From the NCBI RefSeq assembly GCF_048066175.1, contig NZ_JBLTXA010000010.1, positions 124,001 through 188,000 on the forward strand: a stretch of 64,000 bases of DNA, in the 5' to 3' direction. The first letter of the stretch is position 1. Every line of letters begins with the position of its first letter. Under the pieces are notes generated by a model. It did not search any database, was not told the origin of the DNA, and saw nothing but the letters and a program-made list of their open reading frames with translations. The position numbers and the translations under genes were made by a program. Below, in pieces: positions 27,652-36,394 of this stretch. The DNA is from Niveispirillum fermenti (GTDB lineage Bacteria > Pseudomonadota > Alphaproteobacteria > Azospirillales > Azospirillaceae).

Positions 27652-30600
27652 ATGGACGGGGCGATGGAAGCGGCGGCGCCGATAGTGTCGCCTGCCTATA
27701 TCGAGTTTCAGCGCGAGGTCGTCATCAATTCGGACATCTGGTCGACGACGGCCCGCATATTGTCCGCCGATTTCGGCTTTGAGGGGATCATCGGCATTCC
27801 GGGCCTGGGGGGAGCGTCGACCCTGGGGCTGGCCGTGGCAGCCGGGGCCGGGGTGAACGCGGATTTCGCGACCCTGACGCCCCAGCCGCCCTTGCGGGCC
27901 CTGACCGCCGCCACGCCGGTTGCCAGCCTGATCCAGGGTGGCTATGGCGCGCAGGTGATCCATGGCGATGCCCTGCCCATCGTTTTCAGCCTGCCTGTCC
28001 TGCCGGGCACACTGGCCCCGACCGACATCGCCATTCGCCTCAATACCGGAGAAGTGGTGACCCCGCAGGCCGTCGGTTTGAACCCGAACCTTGAATATAA
28101 CGAGCGCAACGTCGTTGTGGTGTTCGGGGAATTCGGCAACAGGCTGACCCCGGGGACCGAGGGGGCCATCCATCCGGTATCGGTGGAGATTGTGTCCGAT
28201 GACAAGCCCCTGATGCTGGTCGGGCCGGATGGATTGCAATCGGCGGTGGGGATGACCGCGGCCAGCGGCAATCCCTATGTCACCGGCCCGAGCCTGCTGG
28301 CGGCCAAGCTCAGCCGTTTCTCTGCCGTGGGGGACAGCGGCCCCGTCTCGCTGATGGGAGGGGTGACCAATGACGGTGCCACTCTCTATCAGGGGGCAGC
28401 CACCTATCGCCTGCGCCTGCTGACCAATGGCGGCTTTTCCCCCGACGGTGTCTCGGCCATCCGGCCCGGCGACTTTTCCCGGTTCTTCCAGCTTCAGGCC
28501 GTGGATTCGGAGGGCCGGCTGGTCACCATCACGCAAGACGGCGTGGCCTATGACCTGGGGCCGGGGCTTGGGATAGTGAAGGTGGTGGGGCTGGCCGATC
28601 TTGGGGTTCCCCCGGCCGGCATCCCGGCTCCCTATTATCTGGCCGACAATGACAATTACATCGACATCATCCTGACAGGGGATGACGCGGCGGTCAGAAG
28701 CCTGCTGAACGTCAAGATCCCCACCGCGGCGGAGGCCGGCTACAGCGACATCTACACCCCCGGCGGTCCCGGTCGGACACCCGTGACTGGTACGATCTAT
28801 ACCAGGCCCGCGGCGACACAGACCCTGGCCATCACAGACAGCCTCGACAGGCTGACGACCGTCAGCTACGCAGCACAGCAGGTGGCCGCCTATGACCGGC
28901 ATGACAATCTGCCCGTCATCTTTCGCCTGCATCATGCCGGTACGGGCGATACCGTGCTGACGGCCAGTTCCAACCGGGCGGCTTCGTTGCTGGCCCAGGG
29001 TTATGGCGAGCAAGGCGTGCCATTCGCCAATGACGGCAACAGCCAGGCCACCCTTGCGGTGCGGGAATTCTATTCCGCCGCGGCCGGTGACCATGTCTAT
29101 ACCGCCGATGCCGTGGAAATCGAGCGGCTGCTGCTGCCGGGCAGCGGTTACCAGGATCAAGGTGTCGTGTTCAGGGCGATGGGCCATGCGGCCCCGGGGG
29201 CGGCTCCCATCCACCGGTTCTTTTCCGCCAATACCGGCAATCATCTCTACAGCCCCTCCCTGACGGAAGGGTTCACCAGCGATGGTTATGCCTATGAGGG
29301 GGTTGCCTGGTATGCGGCCGACCTGCTGCCCGGCCCCAAGGGCGTGGTGACGTTCGATCGCAGCGACGCGCTGGATTTCACAGGCAGCCTGACGGGCAAC
29401 GACACCTTGCTGAAGCAAGGTGTCGGCATCTTGACCCTGTCCGGGGAAAGCCGGCTGACGGGGGGCACGCAAGTCGCAGCCGGCACCTTGGAGGTCAATG
29501 GCAGCCTGGAAACAACATCCTTGACGATTGTGACCGGTTCGGCTCTTTCTGGGTCAGGAACCGTGACCGGTTCTGTCTTGAATGCGGGAACCCTGTCTCC
29601 TGGTCGTTCTCCGGGCGTGTTGACCATCCGGGGCGATGTGGTCAGTGTTGCCACAGCGGATCTGCGTGTCGAGATCGACGGTCCCGTGGCGGGCGCAGGC
29701 GAAGGGCGACATGACCGGCTTGTCGTGTCCGGCGGCTTTGCTGCGGATGGCATAGTGACAGCGGTGCTTCGCGGCTTCGCCGAAGCCGATGCCACCTCTT
29801 TCACGCCAGCCCTGGGCCAGGGCTTCACGATCCTTCAGGCGGCAGGCGGCATCACCGGCGGATTTACAGGATTGAACCAGCCGGCCGGCGGGCTGCCCGC
29901 CGGTGCCCGCCTCGATCTCTCGTATGGATCGACGGATGTGGCGTTACTGGTCACGCCTTCATCCTATGCCGGTATCGGTGGGTTGGACGAAGGCCAGCGA
30001 TCTGTTGGGGCGTCGCTTGATTCTCTCCGGCCTGCGGCGGGCACGCGCCAGATGAATGACCGCGGCGTGCTGTTCGAAGCGCTCTACCGTACCGCCCCTG
30101 CCGCCATCCCGGCCGCGCTGACGACGATGGGCGGCGCACTTCATCCTGATATGGTGCGTGGCGGGCTGGACGCGGCTCGGATGTTCAGCGACATCCTGTC
30201 TGACCGGCAGGCCTTGTTGCGGCGCGGGGCTGTATCCGGCACGGGGCAGGCGCTGCCAGAGATCGACGGGACGGATAATGATGTGCGCCTGTCCGACAGC
30301 GCCGCGGCGAATGCCGCCAATCTTTGGGCCCGCATCAATCTGGGGTCCCGCAACGGCAGTGGCCTGGATCGCGATCAGGTGGGCTTGACCACGGGGTTCG
30401 ATGTGCCGGCGCCCGGCAATTCCCGGCTGGGGGCCGCCATCGGCTATGTCCGGACTGACCTGGACGGGGCCGGGGGTGACAGCACGATGAACAGCTACAT
30501 GCTCGCGGCCTATGGTGGCATAACCCACGGGCGCCTGTTCGGCACGGCCGATATCGCTTTCGGCATGAGCGACCATGATGCCCGGCGGCCCATCCGCTTC

Positions 30601-31116
30601 GGCAGCATCGACCGGCTGGCGCTGTCGGATGGCAAGGGCAGCCAGTTCGGGGCCGGCTTTACGGCCGGTTACCGCGCGACTGTGGCCGGGCTTCTGTTCG
30701 AAGCGGCCGGGGGGCTGCGTTACGATCAGGTGTCGGGCGAAGGGTTCAGGGAGGCAGGGGCAGGTGCGCTGGACCTTTCAGTGGACAACCTGGACCTGCA
30801 TGCACTGCGGTCCGAGGCGGGTCTTCGGCTGGCGGCACGATATCGCAGCACGGCGGACCTTATAGTTGAGCCGGAACTGCATGTGCGCTGGGATCATGAT
30901 TTCAGGGACGTGGCTGCTCGCAGCCTGTTCAGGCTGGACGGCGCAGGTTTCCATCAGGCCGGTGCCGCACGGGGCCGTGACGCCGCCGTGATAGGCGCCG
31001 GCCTGACCGCGCGCAAGGATGGCTGGCTTGAAGCCTTTGCCCAGATCGACCTGGATCGGCGGGAAGGTGAGGTGGGGCGCACCGCGTCGCTGGGCATTCG
31101 TCTCCGTTTCGGCTGA
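27652..31116 (+). CDS. Autotransporter with DUF5648-like repeats
   Basis: A 1154-residue surface protein. Residues about 419-556 hold three DUF5648-like units (FRLHHAGTGDTVLTASS, REFYSAAAGDHVYTADA, HRFFSANTGNHLYSPS). Around 583-655 is a passenger-associated repeat (GTQVAAGTLEVNG, then SGSGTVTGSVLNAGTLSPG). The C-terminal ~265 residues are the autotransporter beta-barrel, ending RLRFG. The first ~400 residues match nothing I know. The first in-frame codon after a stop at 27631-27633 is this ATG, and the N-terminus (MDGAMEAAAPIVSP) is not a normal signal peptide, which is odd for an exported protein. Confidence 0.85.
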   Translation: MDGAMEAAAPIVSPAYIEFQREVVINSDIWSTTARILSADFGFEGIIGIPGLGGASTLGLAVAAGAGVNADFATLTPQPPLRALTAATPVASLIQGGYGAQVIHGDALPIVFSLPVLPGTLAPTDIAIRLNTGEVVTPQAVGLNPNLEYNERNVVVVFGEFGNRLTPGTEGAIHPVSVEIVSDDKPLMLVGPDGLQSAVGMTAASGNPYVTGPSLLAAKLSRFSAVGDSGPVSLMGGVTNDGATLYQGAATYRLRLLTNGGFSPDGVSAIRPGDFSRFFQLQAVDSEGRLVTITQDGVAYDLGPGLGIVKVVGLADLGVPPAGIPAPYYLADNDNYIDIILTGDDAAVRSLLNVKIPTAAEAGYSDIYTPGGPGRTPVTGTIYTRPAATQTLAITDSLDRLTTVSYAAQQVAAYDRHDNLPVIFRLHHAGTGDTVLTASSNRAASLLAQGYGEQGVPFANDGNSQATLAVREFYSAAAGDHVYTADAVEIERLLLPGSGYQDQGVVFRAMGHAAPGAAPIHRFFSANTGNHLYSPSLTEGFTSDGYAYEGVAWYAADLLPGPKGVVTFDRSDALDFTGSLTGNDTLLKQGVGILTLSGESRLTGGTQVAAGTLEVNGSLETTSLTIVTGSALSGSGTVTGSVLNAGTLSPGRSPGVLTIRGDVVSVATADLRVEIDGPVAGAGEGRHDRLVVSGGFAADGIVTAVLRGFAEADATSFTPALGQGFTILQAAGGITGGFTGLNQPAGGLPAGARLDLSYGSTDVALLVTPSSYAGIGGLDEGQRSVGASLDSLRPAAGTRQMNDRGVLFEALYRTAPAAIPAALTTMGGALHPDMVRGGLDAARMFSDILSDRQALLRRGAVSGTGQALPEIDGTDNDVRLSDSAAANAANLWARINLGSRNGSGLDRDQVGLTTGFDVPAPGNSRLGAAIGYVRTDLDGAGGDSTMNSYMLAAYGGITHGRLFGTADIAFGMSDHDARRPIRFGSIDRLALSDGKGSQFGAGFTAGYRATVAGLLFEAAGGLRYDQVSGEGFREAGAGALDLSVDNLDLHALRSEAGLRLAARYRSTADLIVEPELHVRWDHDFRDVAARSLFRLDGAGFHQAGAARGRDAAVIGAGLTARKDGWLEAFAQIDLDRREGEVGRTASLGIRLRFG

Positions 31117-31221
31117 CCCTTGACCGTTCGGGGTGCCGCCAGCGGGGAGCGGCGGGCGCATTGGCGGCAGGGCGGGTGACAGTGCTGGCCAGATGGCGTT
31201 TTCAACCCCATATCCCGGCCT

Positions 31222-31947
31222 GTGAAACGGCTATTGCTCATCCTTCTCCTGCTGGCGCTGGCCGGGCTGGGACTGGTTGCCGCCCGGCAGGGGGGCGGCT
31301 TGACCTCGCTCATTCCCGCCCGCTGGAATCCATGGGCTCTGCCGGACCCCGCGGAACCGCCCGGATGGCTGACAAGCTGGCAATTGGCGCGACTGGCGGA
31401 GGATACGCCTGCCTGCCTTGCCTGGCTGGAACGGGCCGGCGTGTCGGTGTCACCGGTACCCGACCGGGTCGGGCCGGAGCCGGGATGTGGCCTTTCCGGA
31501 GCTGCCACCTTGCAGAAATCCGCCTTGCGTTACCAGGGGCGTGTGACGGCCAGTTGCCCGGTGCTGGCCGGACTGGCCCTTTATGAACGCCATGTGCTGA
31601 TCCCGTCGGCGGAACGCCATCTGGGCACAACACCCGTCTCCGTCCGCCATTTCGGTACCTATGCGTGCCGGGCTGTGCGCACCGACCGCGGGGAGGGGGG
31701 GCGGCGCAGCCAGCACGCGACCGCCAATGCCATCGACATTGCGGCCATCACGCTGGCGGATGGACGGGAAACCGTCCTGCTGCGTGATTGGAGTGAAAAA
31801 GGTGGCACAGGTCCCCGCGCTCTTTTCTGGCGTGATGCGCATAAGGGGGCCTGTGACATCTTCCGCACGGCGCTCGGCCCGGAATATAACGCACTGCATC
31901 GCGACCATTTCCATCTCGACATGGGTCGCTTCGGCGTCTGCCGGTGA
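31222..31947 (+). CDS. Extensin-like family protein
   Basis: A 241-residue protein of the extensin-like C-terminal family, common in alphaproteobacteria. It starts with GTG and a hydrophobic export or anchor segment (residues 3-21). The conserved domain shows ACLAWLERAGV, CGLSGAATL, HFGTYACRAV, SQHATANAIDIAAI and the C-terminal HRDHFHLDMG. The paired His and Asp residues in these motifs resemble those of zinc peptidases of the LAS/VanY type, so a periplasmic cell-wall role is plausible. No operon partner is seen. Confidence 0.9.
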   Translation: MKRLLLILLLLALAGLGLVAARQGGGLTSLIPARWNPWALPDPAEPPGWLTSWQLARLAEDTPACLAWLERAGVSVSPVPDRVGPEPGCGLSGAATLQKSALRYQGRVTASCPVLAGLALYERHVLIPSAERHLGTTPVSVRHFGTYACRAVRTDRGEGGRRSQHATANAIDIAAITLADGRETVLLRDWSEKGGTGPRALFWRDAHKGACDIFRTALGPEYNALHRDHFHLDMGRFGVCR

Positions 31948-32084
31948 AACGCTCATTGCCCGGGCTTTCGGGCCGTGCCGTCACCGAAGCCTCAACCCGC
32001 ATCCCCTCATCATCCCAGGCACCATCACGCTTCCACCCAGGATACCTGATGGTACATCGGTGACATTTCTATCCGGTAGAGGAT

Positions 32085-32251
32085 TGATACTATTTTGCGG
32101 TGACCAGAACCTATTGGTTCTGGTCACCGCCCTCAATTGCCGGCGCCAACATTCGTTGGCGCGAGCGACGCCGCACGAGCGGTGCTGTGGCAGTCGCCGC
32201 CGGACCAACGTGCGATGAGTTCTACTCATCGCACGTTGGTATGATACCAAG
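32085..32251 (-). repeat. Multi-hairpin intergenic element, unit 3 (full, inverted)
   Basis: Read on the minus strand it has the same order as units 1 and 5. A 17-bp perfect stem (32204-32220 with 32224-32240) comes first. Then a GACT-loop hairpin, CCGC-TCGT-GCGG, and GCGCCAAC-GAAT-GTTGGCGC (32143-32162). The linker is CGGCAATTGAG, and a 15-bp perfect stem (32097-32111 with 32116-32130) closes it. It starts TCATACC and ends AGTATCA in that reading. Confidence 0.75.
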
Positions 32252-32253
32252 AT

Positions 32254-32365
32254 GACCTGCTCCCTGGAAATGTGTCCGGGATAAAGTAGAGTCCTCCGAT
32301 CGAAGGAGGGCTATTTGATGAAGACTTTCGACGCCTATACAGGGTCAAACTTCAATGCTGATTGA
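32254..32365 (+). mobile_element. Probable IS3-family left-end remnant
   Basis: TGACCTGCTCCCTGGAAATG resembles the terminal inverted repeat of IS3-family elements. It is followed by a strong ribosome binding site (GAAGGAGG at about 32303) and an ATG whose frame (MKTFDAYTGSNFNAD) stops after 15 codons. The rest of the transposase is absent. It sits directly next to the inverted hairpin element. Confidence 0.4.
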
Positions 32366-32401
32366 CACCTCCCGGCAAACCCCGCGCAGTTCAGGGCGCT
32401 A

Positions 32402-33808
32402 TCACCCGCGCTTGATGTTGAGGATCGCGGCCTGCGTGTACTCCTTAAGCCCATCCAGCCCGAGTTCTGCGCCCATGCCTGATTGTTTGGCCCCACGGAA
32501 AGCGATCATCGGACTCAGCGCCAGATGCTGGTTGACCCAGATGGTACCGCTTTGCAGCCGGGCCGCCACATCCGCCGCCCGTTCCTCGTCGGTTCCCCAG
32601 ACTGACCCGCCCAGCCCATAGTCCGATGCGTTGGCGCGTTCCACGACCTCATCCAGATCCGTGTATTTTAGCACAGGCAGCACGGGGCCGAACTGTTCAT
32701 CGCGCACGATGGCGGCATCGTCGGTGACATCGCGGACGATGGTGGGGGCAATGAAGAAGCCCTCCCGGTCCAAAGCGGTGCCACCGGCGGCGATCTTGCC
32801 GTCGCGGGCGCTGTCGGCCAGCAGGGCTTTCAGCTTTTCAAACTGTGCGCGGTTCTGCACGGGCCCGATCTGGGTTCCCTGTCGGCTGCCATCATCCACG
32901 ACAGCGGCCTGCGCCAGCCGGGTCAGCTCGTCGCAGAAAATATCGTACATCATTTCCGGGACATAGGCGCGCTTGATGACCACGCAGACCTGGCCGGCAT
33001 TGGCCATCGCGCCCTGGAAGATCTTGCGGGCCGTGGCGATCGGGTCGACGTCGTCCAGGACAATGGCGGCATCATTGCCGCCCAGTTCCAGGGTCACGCG
33101 CTTCAGCGTTGCCGCCGCCGCCTGCATCACCTTGCGGCCCGTGGCCGTGGAACCGGTGAAGGACACCTTGGCCACATTGGGATGGCTGGTCAGGGCTTGC
33201 CCCAGATCATTCTCGTCGCAGATGATATTGACCACGCCGGGCGGCAGGATTTCCGCGCAGAGCGCCCCGAACAGCAGACTGGTCAGCGGGGTCGTCGGCG
33301 CAGGCTTGGCCACCACCGTGTTGCCGGCCAGCAGCGCCGGCCCCAGCTTGTTCATCAGCAGCATCACCGGGTAGTTCCACGGCGTAATGGCGGCCACCAC
33401 GCCCAGCGGCCGGCGGATTTCCACGACCTTGCCCTTGGCATCATCCTTCTGCACCACGGGGTCCAGCTTCATGCCGGCGAAGGCGCGCAGGGTGAAGATG
33501 GCCCCCATGATCTCCATGCCGGCCTGGTCCAGGGGCTTGCCCTGTTCCAGGGTCAGCAGCCGGCCGAACTCCGCTGCCCGTGCCTGCATCGCATCGGCCA
33601 AACGGGTCAGCAGGCCGGCACGGTCGGCCAGCGGACGGGCGGACCAGGCGGGGAAGGCGGCCTTCGCCGCGGCCACCGCCTCGTCCAGCAGGGCCAGATC
33701 AGCGACGGGACAGGTGGCGAAGGCCGCCCCGGTGGCCGGATTGACGACATCGATATGACGGGCGCCGTCGCGCAGCACGCCGTTGATCAGCAGCTTATGG
33801 TCGGACAT
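32402..33808 (-). CDS. Aldehyde dehydrogenase, NAD(P)-dependent
   Basis: A 468-residue ALDH-superfamily enzyme oxidising an aldehyde to its acid. ITPWNYPVMLLMNKLGPALL forms part of the cofactor site, and SFTGSTATGRKVM and LELGGNDAAIVL are typical. The catalytic Cys lies in MANAGQVCVVIKRAYV, and EQFGPVLPVLKY is near the C-terminus. It starts 19 bp after the end of the broken Zn alcohol dehydrogenase gene on the same strand; together they would turn an alcohol into an acid for CoA activation. Confidence 0.94.
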   Translation of the reverse strand: MSDHKLLINGVLRDGARHIDVVNPATGAAFATCPVADLALLDEAVAAAKAAFPAWSARPLADRAGLLTRLADAMQARAAEFGRLLTLEQGKPLDQAGMEIMGAIFTLRAFAGMKLDPVVQKDDAKGKVVEIRRPLGVVAAITPWNYPVMLLMNKLGPALLAGNTVVAKPAPTTPLTSLLFGALCAEILPPGVVNIICDENDLGQALTSHPNVAKVSFTGSTATGRKVMQAAAATLKRVTLELGGNDAAIVLDDVDPIATARKIFQGAMANAGQVCVVIKRAYVPEMMYDIFCDELTRLAQAAVVDDGSRQGTQIGPVQNRAQFEKLKALLADSARDGKIAAGGTALDREGFFIAPTIVRDVTDDAAIVRDEQFGPVLPVLKYTDLDEVVERANASDYGLGGSVWGTDEERAADVAARLQSGTIWVNQHLALSPMIAFRGAKQSGMGAELGLDGLKEYTQAAILNIKRG

Positions 33809-33827
33809 GGTCTCGGCTTTCCGGCGG

Positions 33828-34910
33828 TCAGGCGAAGGTGACGATGGAACGGGCGATCATGCCGCTCTTCATCTCGGTGAAAGCCTCGTCGATCTGTTCC
33901 AGCCGGATACGGCGCGAAATCAGTTCGTCCAGCTTCAGGCGGCCCGACATGTAGAAATCAACCAGGCGCGGGATGTCCACCGGAAAGCGGTTCGATCCCA
34001 TGAAGGAACCCTGCAGCACCTTTTCTGCCAGGAATTCATAGCCATTGACGCTGACCTTCTGCCCGACCGGGATCATGCCCACCACGGTGGCCCGGCCGCC
34101 CCGGCGCAGCATGGCGAAGGCGTCCTCCACCGTCTTGGGCAGGCCGATGGCTTCGATCGCGTGATGAACGCCGCCGCGCGTCATTTCCAGCACCTTGGCC
34201 ACCGTCTCACCATCGGCGGCATTCACGAAATCCGTGGCACCGAACTGCCGGGCCAGGGCTTCCTTTTCGGCGATGCGGTCAATGGCGATGATCCGGCCGG
34301 CACCGGCAATGGCGGCGGCATTGATGGCGCACAGCCCGACACCGCCGCAGCCGATTATCGCCACCGTTTCGCCCGGCCGGACATTGGCGGTATGGGCCAC
34401 GGCGCCATAACCGGTGACCACGGCACAGCCCAGCAGGGCCGCCCGGTCCATGGGCATGTCGGGGCGGATGCGCACACAGGCATTCTCATGGATCAGCATC
34501 TGTTCGGCAAAGGCCGACAGGTGCAGGAACTGCGCCATGGGGGTGTCGCCACCGCCCAGGCGCGGCTCATCCTCCTTGCCGCGCTGGGTTTCCGGGCTGA
34601 CGCAACGGCTGATATGGCCGGAGACGCAATGTTCGCAATGGCGCAGAAGGCCGACAGGCAGGTGACGACATGGTCGCCGGGCCGGACCGTGCGCACATCG
34701 CTGCCCACCGCCTCCACCACGCCCGCACTTTCATGGCCCAGGATGGTGGGCAGGCGCGTCGGGTAATGGCCTTCATAGAAATGCAGGTCCGAATGGCAGA
34801 CGCCCGTCGCGACGGTGCGGATCAGCACTTCGCGCGGGCCGGGCTTGGAAATGGCCACATCCTCGATGGATAGGGGGCTTCCCACGGCGCGCAGAATGGC
34901 AGCTTTCACG
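33828..34910 (-). pseudogene. Zn-dependent alcohol dehydrogenase, frameshifted
   Basis: The gene should encode about 360 residues. The N-terminal part (GTG at 34910, VKAAILRAVGSPLSIEDVAI, with catalytic GVCHSDLHFYEGHYP and ILGHESAGVVEAVG) runs to CLSAFC. The remainder (HCEHCVSGHISRC, then PMAQFLHLSAFAEQML through GCGGVGLCAINAAAIAGAG to the stop at 33828) is in another frame. A single missing base at about 34642, inside the structural-zinc CGHCEHC motif, explains it. Ribosome binding site GGGAGAG precedes the start. It is either a true recent mutation or a sequencing error; all other residues look intact. Confidence 0.88.
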
Positions 34911-34990
34911 TTTCTCTCCCAGGCTTGTTCGCCACAGATTACTAAATGCGGAACGCTTTCCAAGCGCAAAAAGAAACAACAAGATGACAA

Positions 34991-35009
34991 AATTTGAAAA
35001 TAGCGTATG
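34991..35009 (+). promoter_or_regulatory. Island motif, copy A
   Basis: AATTTGAAAATAGCGTATG, about 90 bp upstream of the acyl-CoA dehydrogenase start at 35099 and 80 bp upstream of the divergent alcohol dehydrogenase. It is one of four matches to WATTTGAAAWTWGGGTATG in this island. Confidence 0.65.
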
Positions 35010-35098
35010 TTTTTGACTTGCAAGAAGGGGCGGGCCGGCGCCACAAGGGGATGGCGCCCGCGTGCGGCGCCCAACAGACAAGATCGGGAGGCGGGATC

Positions 35099-36364
35099 GT
35101 GGATTTCGAGCTGAGCGAGAGGCAGCGGCATTTCCGCGACCGGGTGCGTGATTTCATCGAAGCGGAAATCCGGCCCCGGGCAGCGGAATATGAGGCGCAG
35201 GCCCATGGCGCGGAGCGCTGGCAGGTGGTTCCGGTCATAGAGGCGCTGAAGCCCAGGGCGCGTGCCGCCGGCCTGTGGAACCTGTTCATGCCGCCGCGAT
35301 CGGGCCGCGCCCATGTCGATGACAGCTTCGCCTTCGAGGGTGAGCAGCTTTCGAACCTTGAGTATGCGCTGTGTGCGGAGGAGATGGGCCGGGTCAACTG
35401 GGCCAGCGAGGTCTTTAACTGCTCCGCCCCCGATACGGGCAATATGGAGGTGCAGCTGCGCTATGGCACGCGGGCACAGAAGGATCGCTGGCTGGCGCCG
35501 CTGATGGCGGGCGACATCCGCTCGGCCTTCCTGATGACGGAGCCGACGGTCGCCTCGTCCGACGCGACCAACATTGAATGTTCGATCCTGCGCGACGGTG
35601 ATAATTATGTGATCAATGGCCGCAAATGGTGGTCGTCGGGCGTGGGCGATCCGCGCTGCCAGGTGGCCATCGTCATGGGCAAGTCGGACCCGGAAGGCTC
35701 GCGCCATGGCAGCCAGAGCATGATCCTGGTGCCGCTGGACGCGCCCGGCGTGCGGATCGAGCGCATGCTGACCGTGTTCGGCTATGATCATTCCCCGCAT
35801 GGCCATGGCGAGGTCTCGCTCGACAATGTCCGGGTGCCGGCCTCCAACATGCTGCTGGGCGAGGGGCGGGGGTTCGAGATCGCGCAGGGCCGCCTGGGAC
35901 CCGGACGCATCCATCATTGCATGCGCACCATCGGTGTGGCGGAGGAGGCGCTGGCCGCCATGGCGCGCCGGCTGACCAGCCGTGTCGCCTTCGGCAAGCG
36001 CATTTCCGATCACAGTGTCTGGGAGATGCGCGTCGCCCAGGCCCGCATCGATATCGAAATGAGCCGCCTGCTTTGCCTGAAGGCCGCCGACATGATGGAC
36101 AAGGCGGGCAACAAGGCGGCGCAGACCGAGATCGCCATGATCAAGGTGCAGGCACCGACCATGGCGCTGCGCATCCTGGATGATGCCATCCAGGCGCATG
36201 GCGGCGGCGGTGTATCGCAGGATTTCTTCCTGGCCCATGCCTGGGCCGGCATCCGCACCCTGCGCTTTGCCGATGGCCCGGACGAGGTGCATGCCCGCGC
36301 CATCGCCCGCAGTGAATTCAGCAAATATGCCGATCTGAAAGTGCGGCCCGCAGCGGCGCACTGA
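35099..36364 (+). CDS. Acyl-CoA dehydrogenase
   Basis: A 421-residue flavoenzyme introducing the alpha-beta double bond into acyl-CoA. Domains run in the usual order: N-terminal helical (FELSERQRHFRDRVRDFIE), central beta (SAFLMTEPTVASSDATNIEC, NGRKWWSSGVGDPRC) and C-terminal helical (RVAFGKRISDHSVWEMRVAQ, DAIQAHGGGGVSQDF). It resembles the ACAD10/11-like branch for branched or longer acyl chains. I chose GTG at 35099 (GGGAGGCGG upstream) over 34994, because motif A lies in between. It heads an operon with thiolase and two more acyl-CoA dehydrogenases. Confidence 0.93.
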   Translation: MDFELSERQRHFRDRVRDFIEAEIRPRAAEYEAQAHGAERWQVVPVIEALKPRARAAGLWNLFMPPRSGRAHVDDSFAFEGEQLSNLEYALCAEEMGRVNWASEVFNCSAPDTGNMEVQLRYGTRAQKDRWLAPLMAGDIRSAFLMTEPTVASSDATNIECSILRDGDNYVINGRKWWSSGVGDPRCQVAIVMGKSDPEGSRHGSQSMILVPLDAPGVRIERMLTVFGYDHSPHGHGEVSLDNVRVPASNMLLGEGRGFEIAQGRLGPGRIHHCMRTIGVAEEALAAMARRLTSRVAFGKRISDHSVWEMRVAQARIDIEMSRLLCLKAADMMDKAGNKAAQTEIAMIKVQAPTMALRILDDAIQAHGGGGVSQDFFLAHAWAGIRTLRFADGPDEVHARAIARSEFSKYADLKVRPAAAH

Positions 36365-36394
36365 TCTTGATCGCCAGAAAGGGATGGAAACAGA

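Noticed and set aside
27388..29472. 694-codon frame antisense to the autotransporter
   Set aside because: Shadow ORF with proline/glycine/arginine-rich composition and no recognisable domain.
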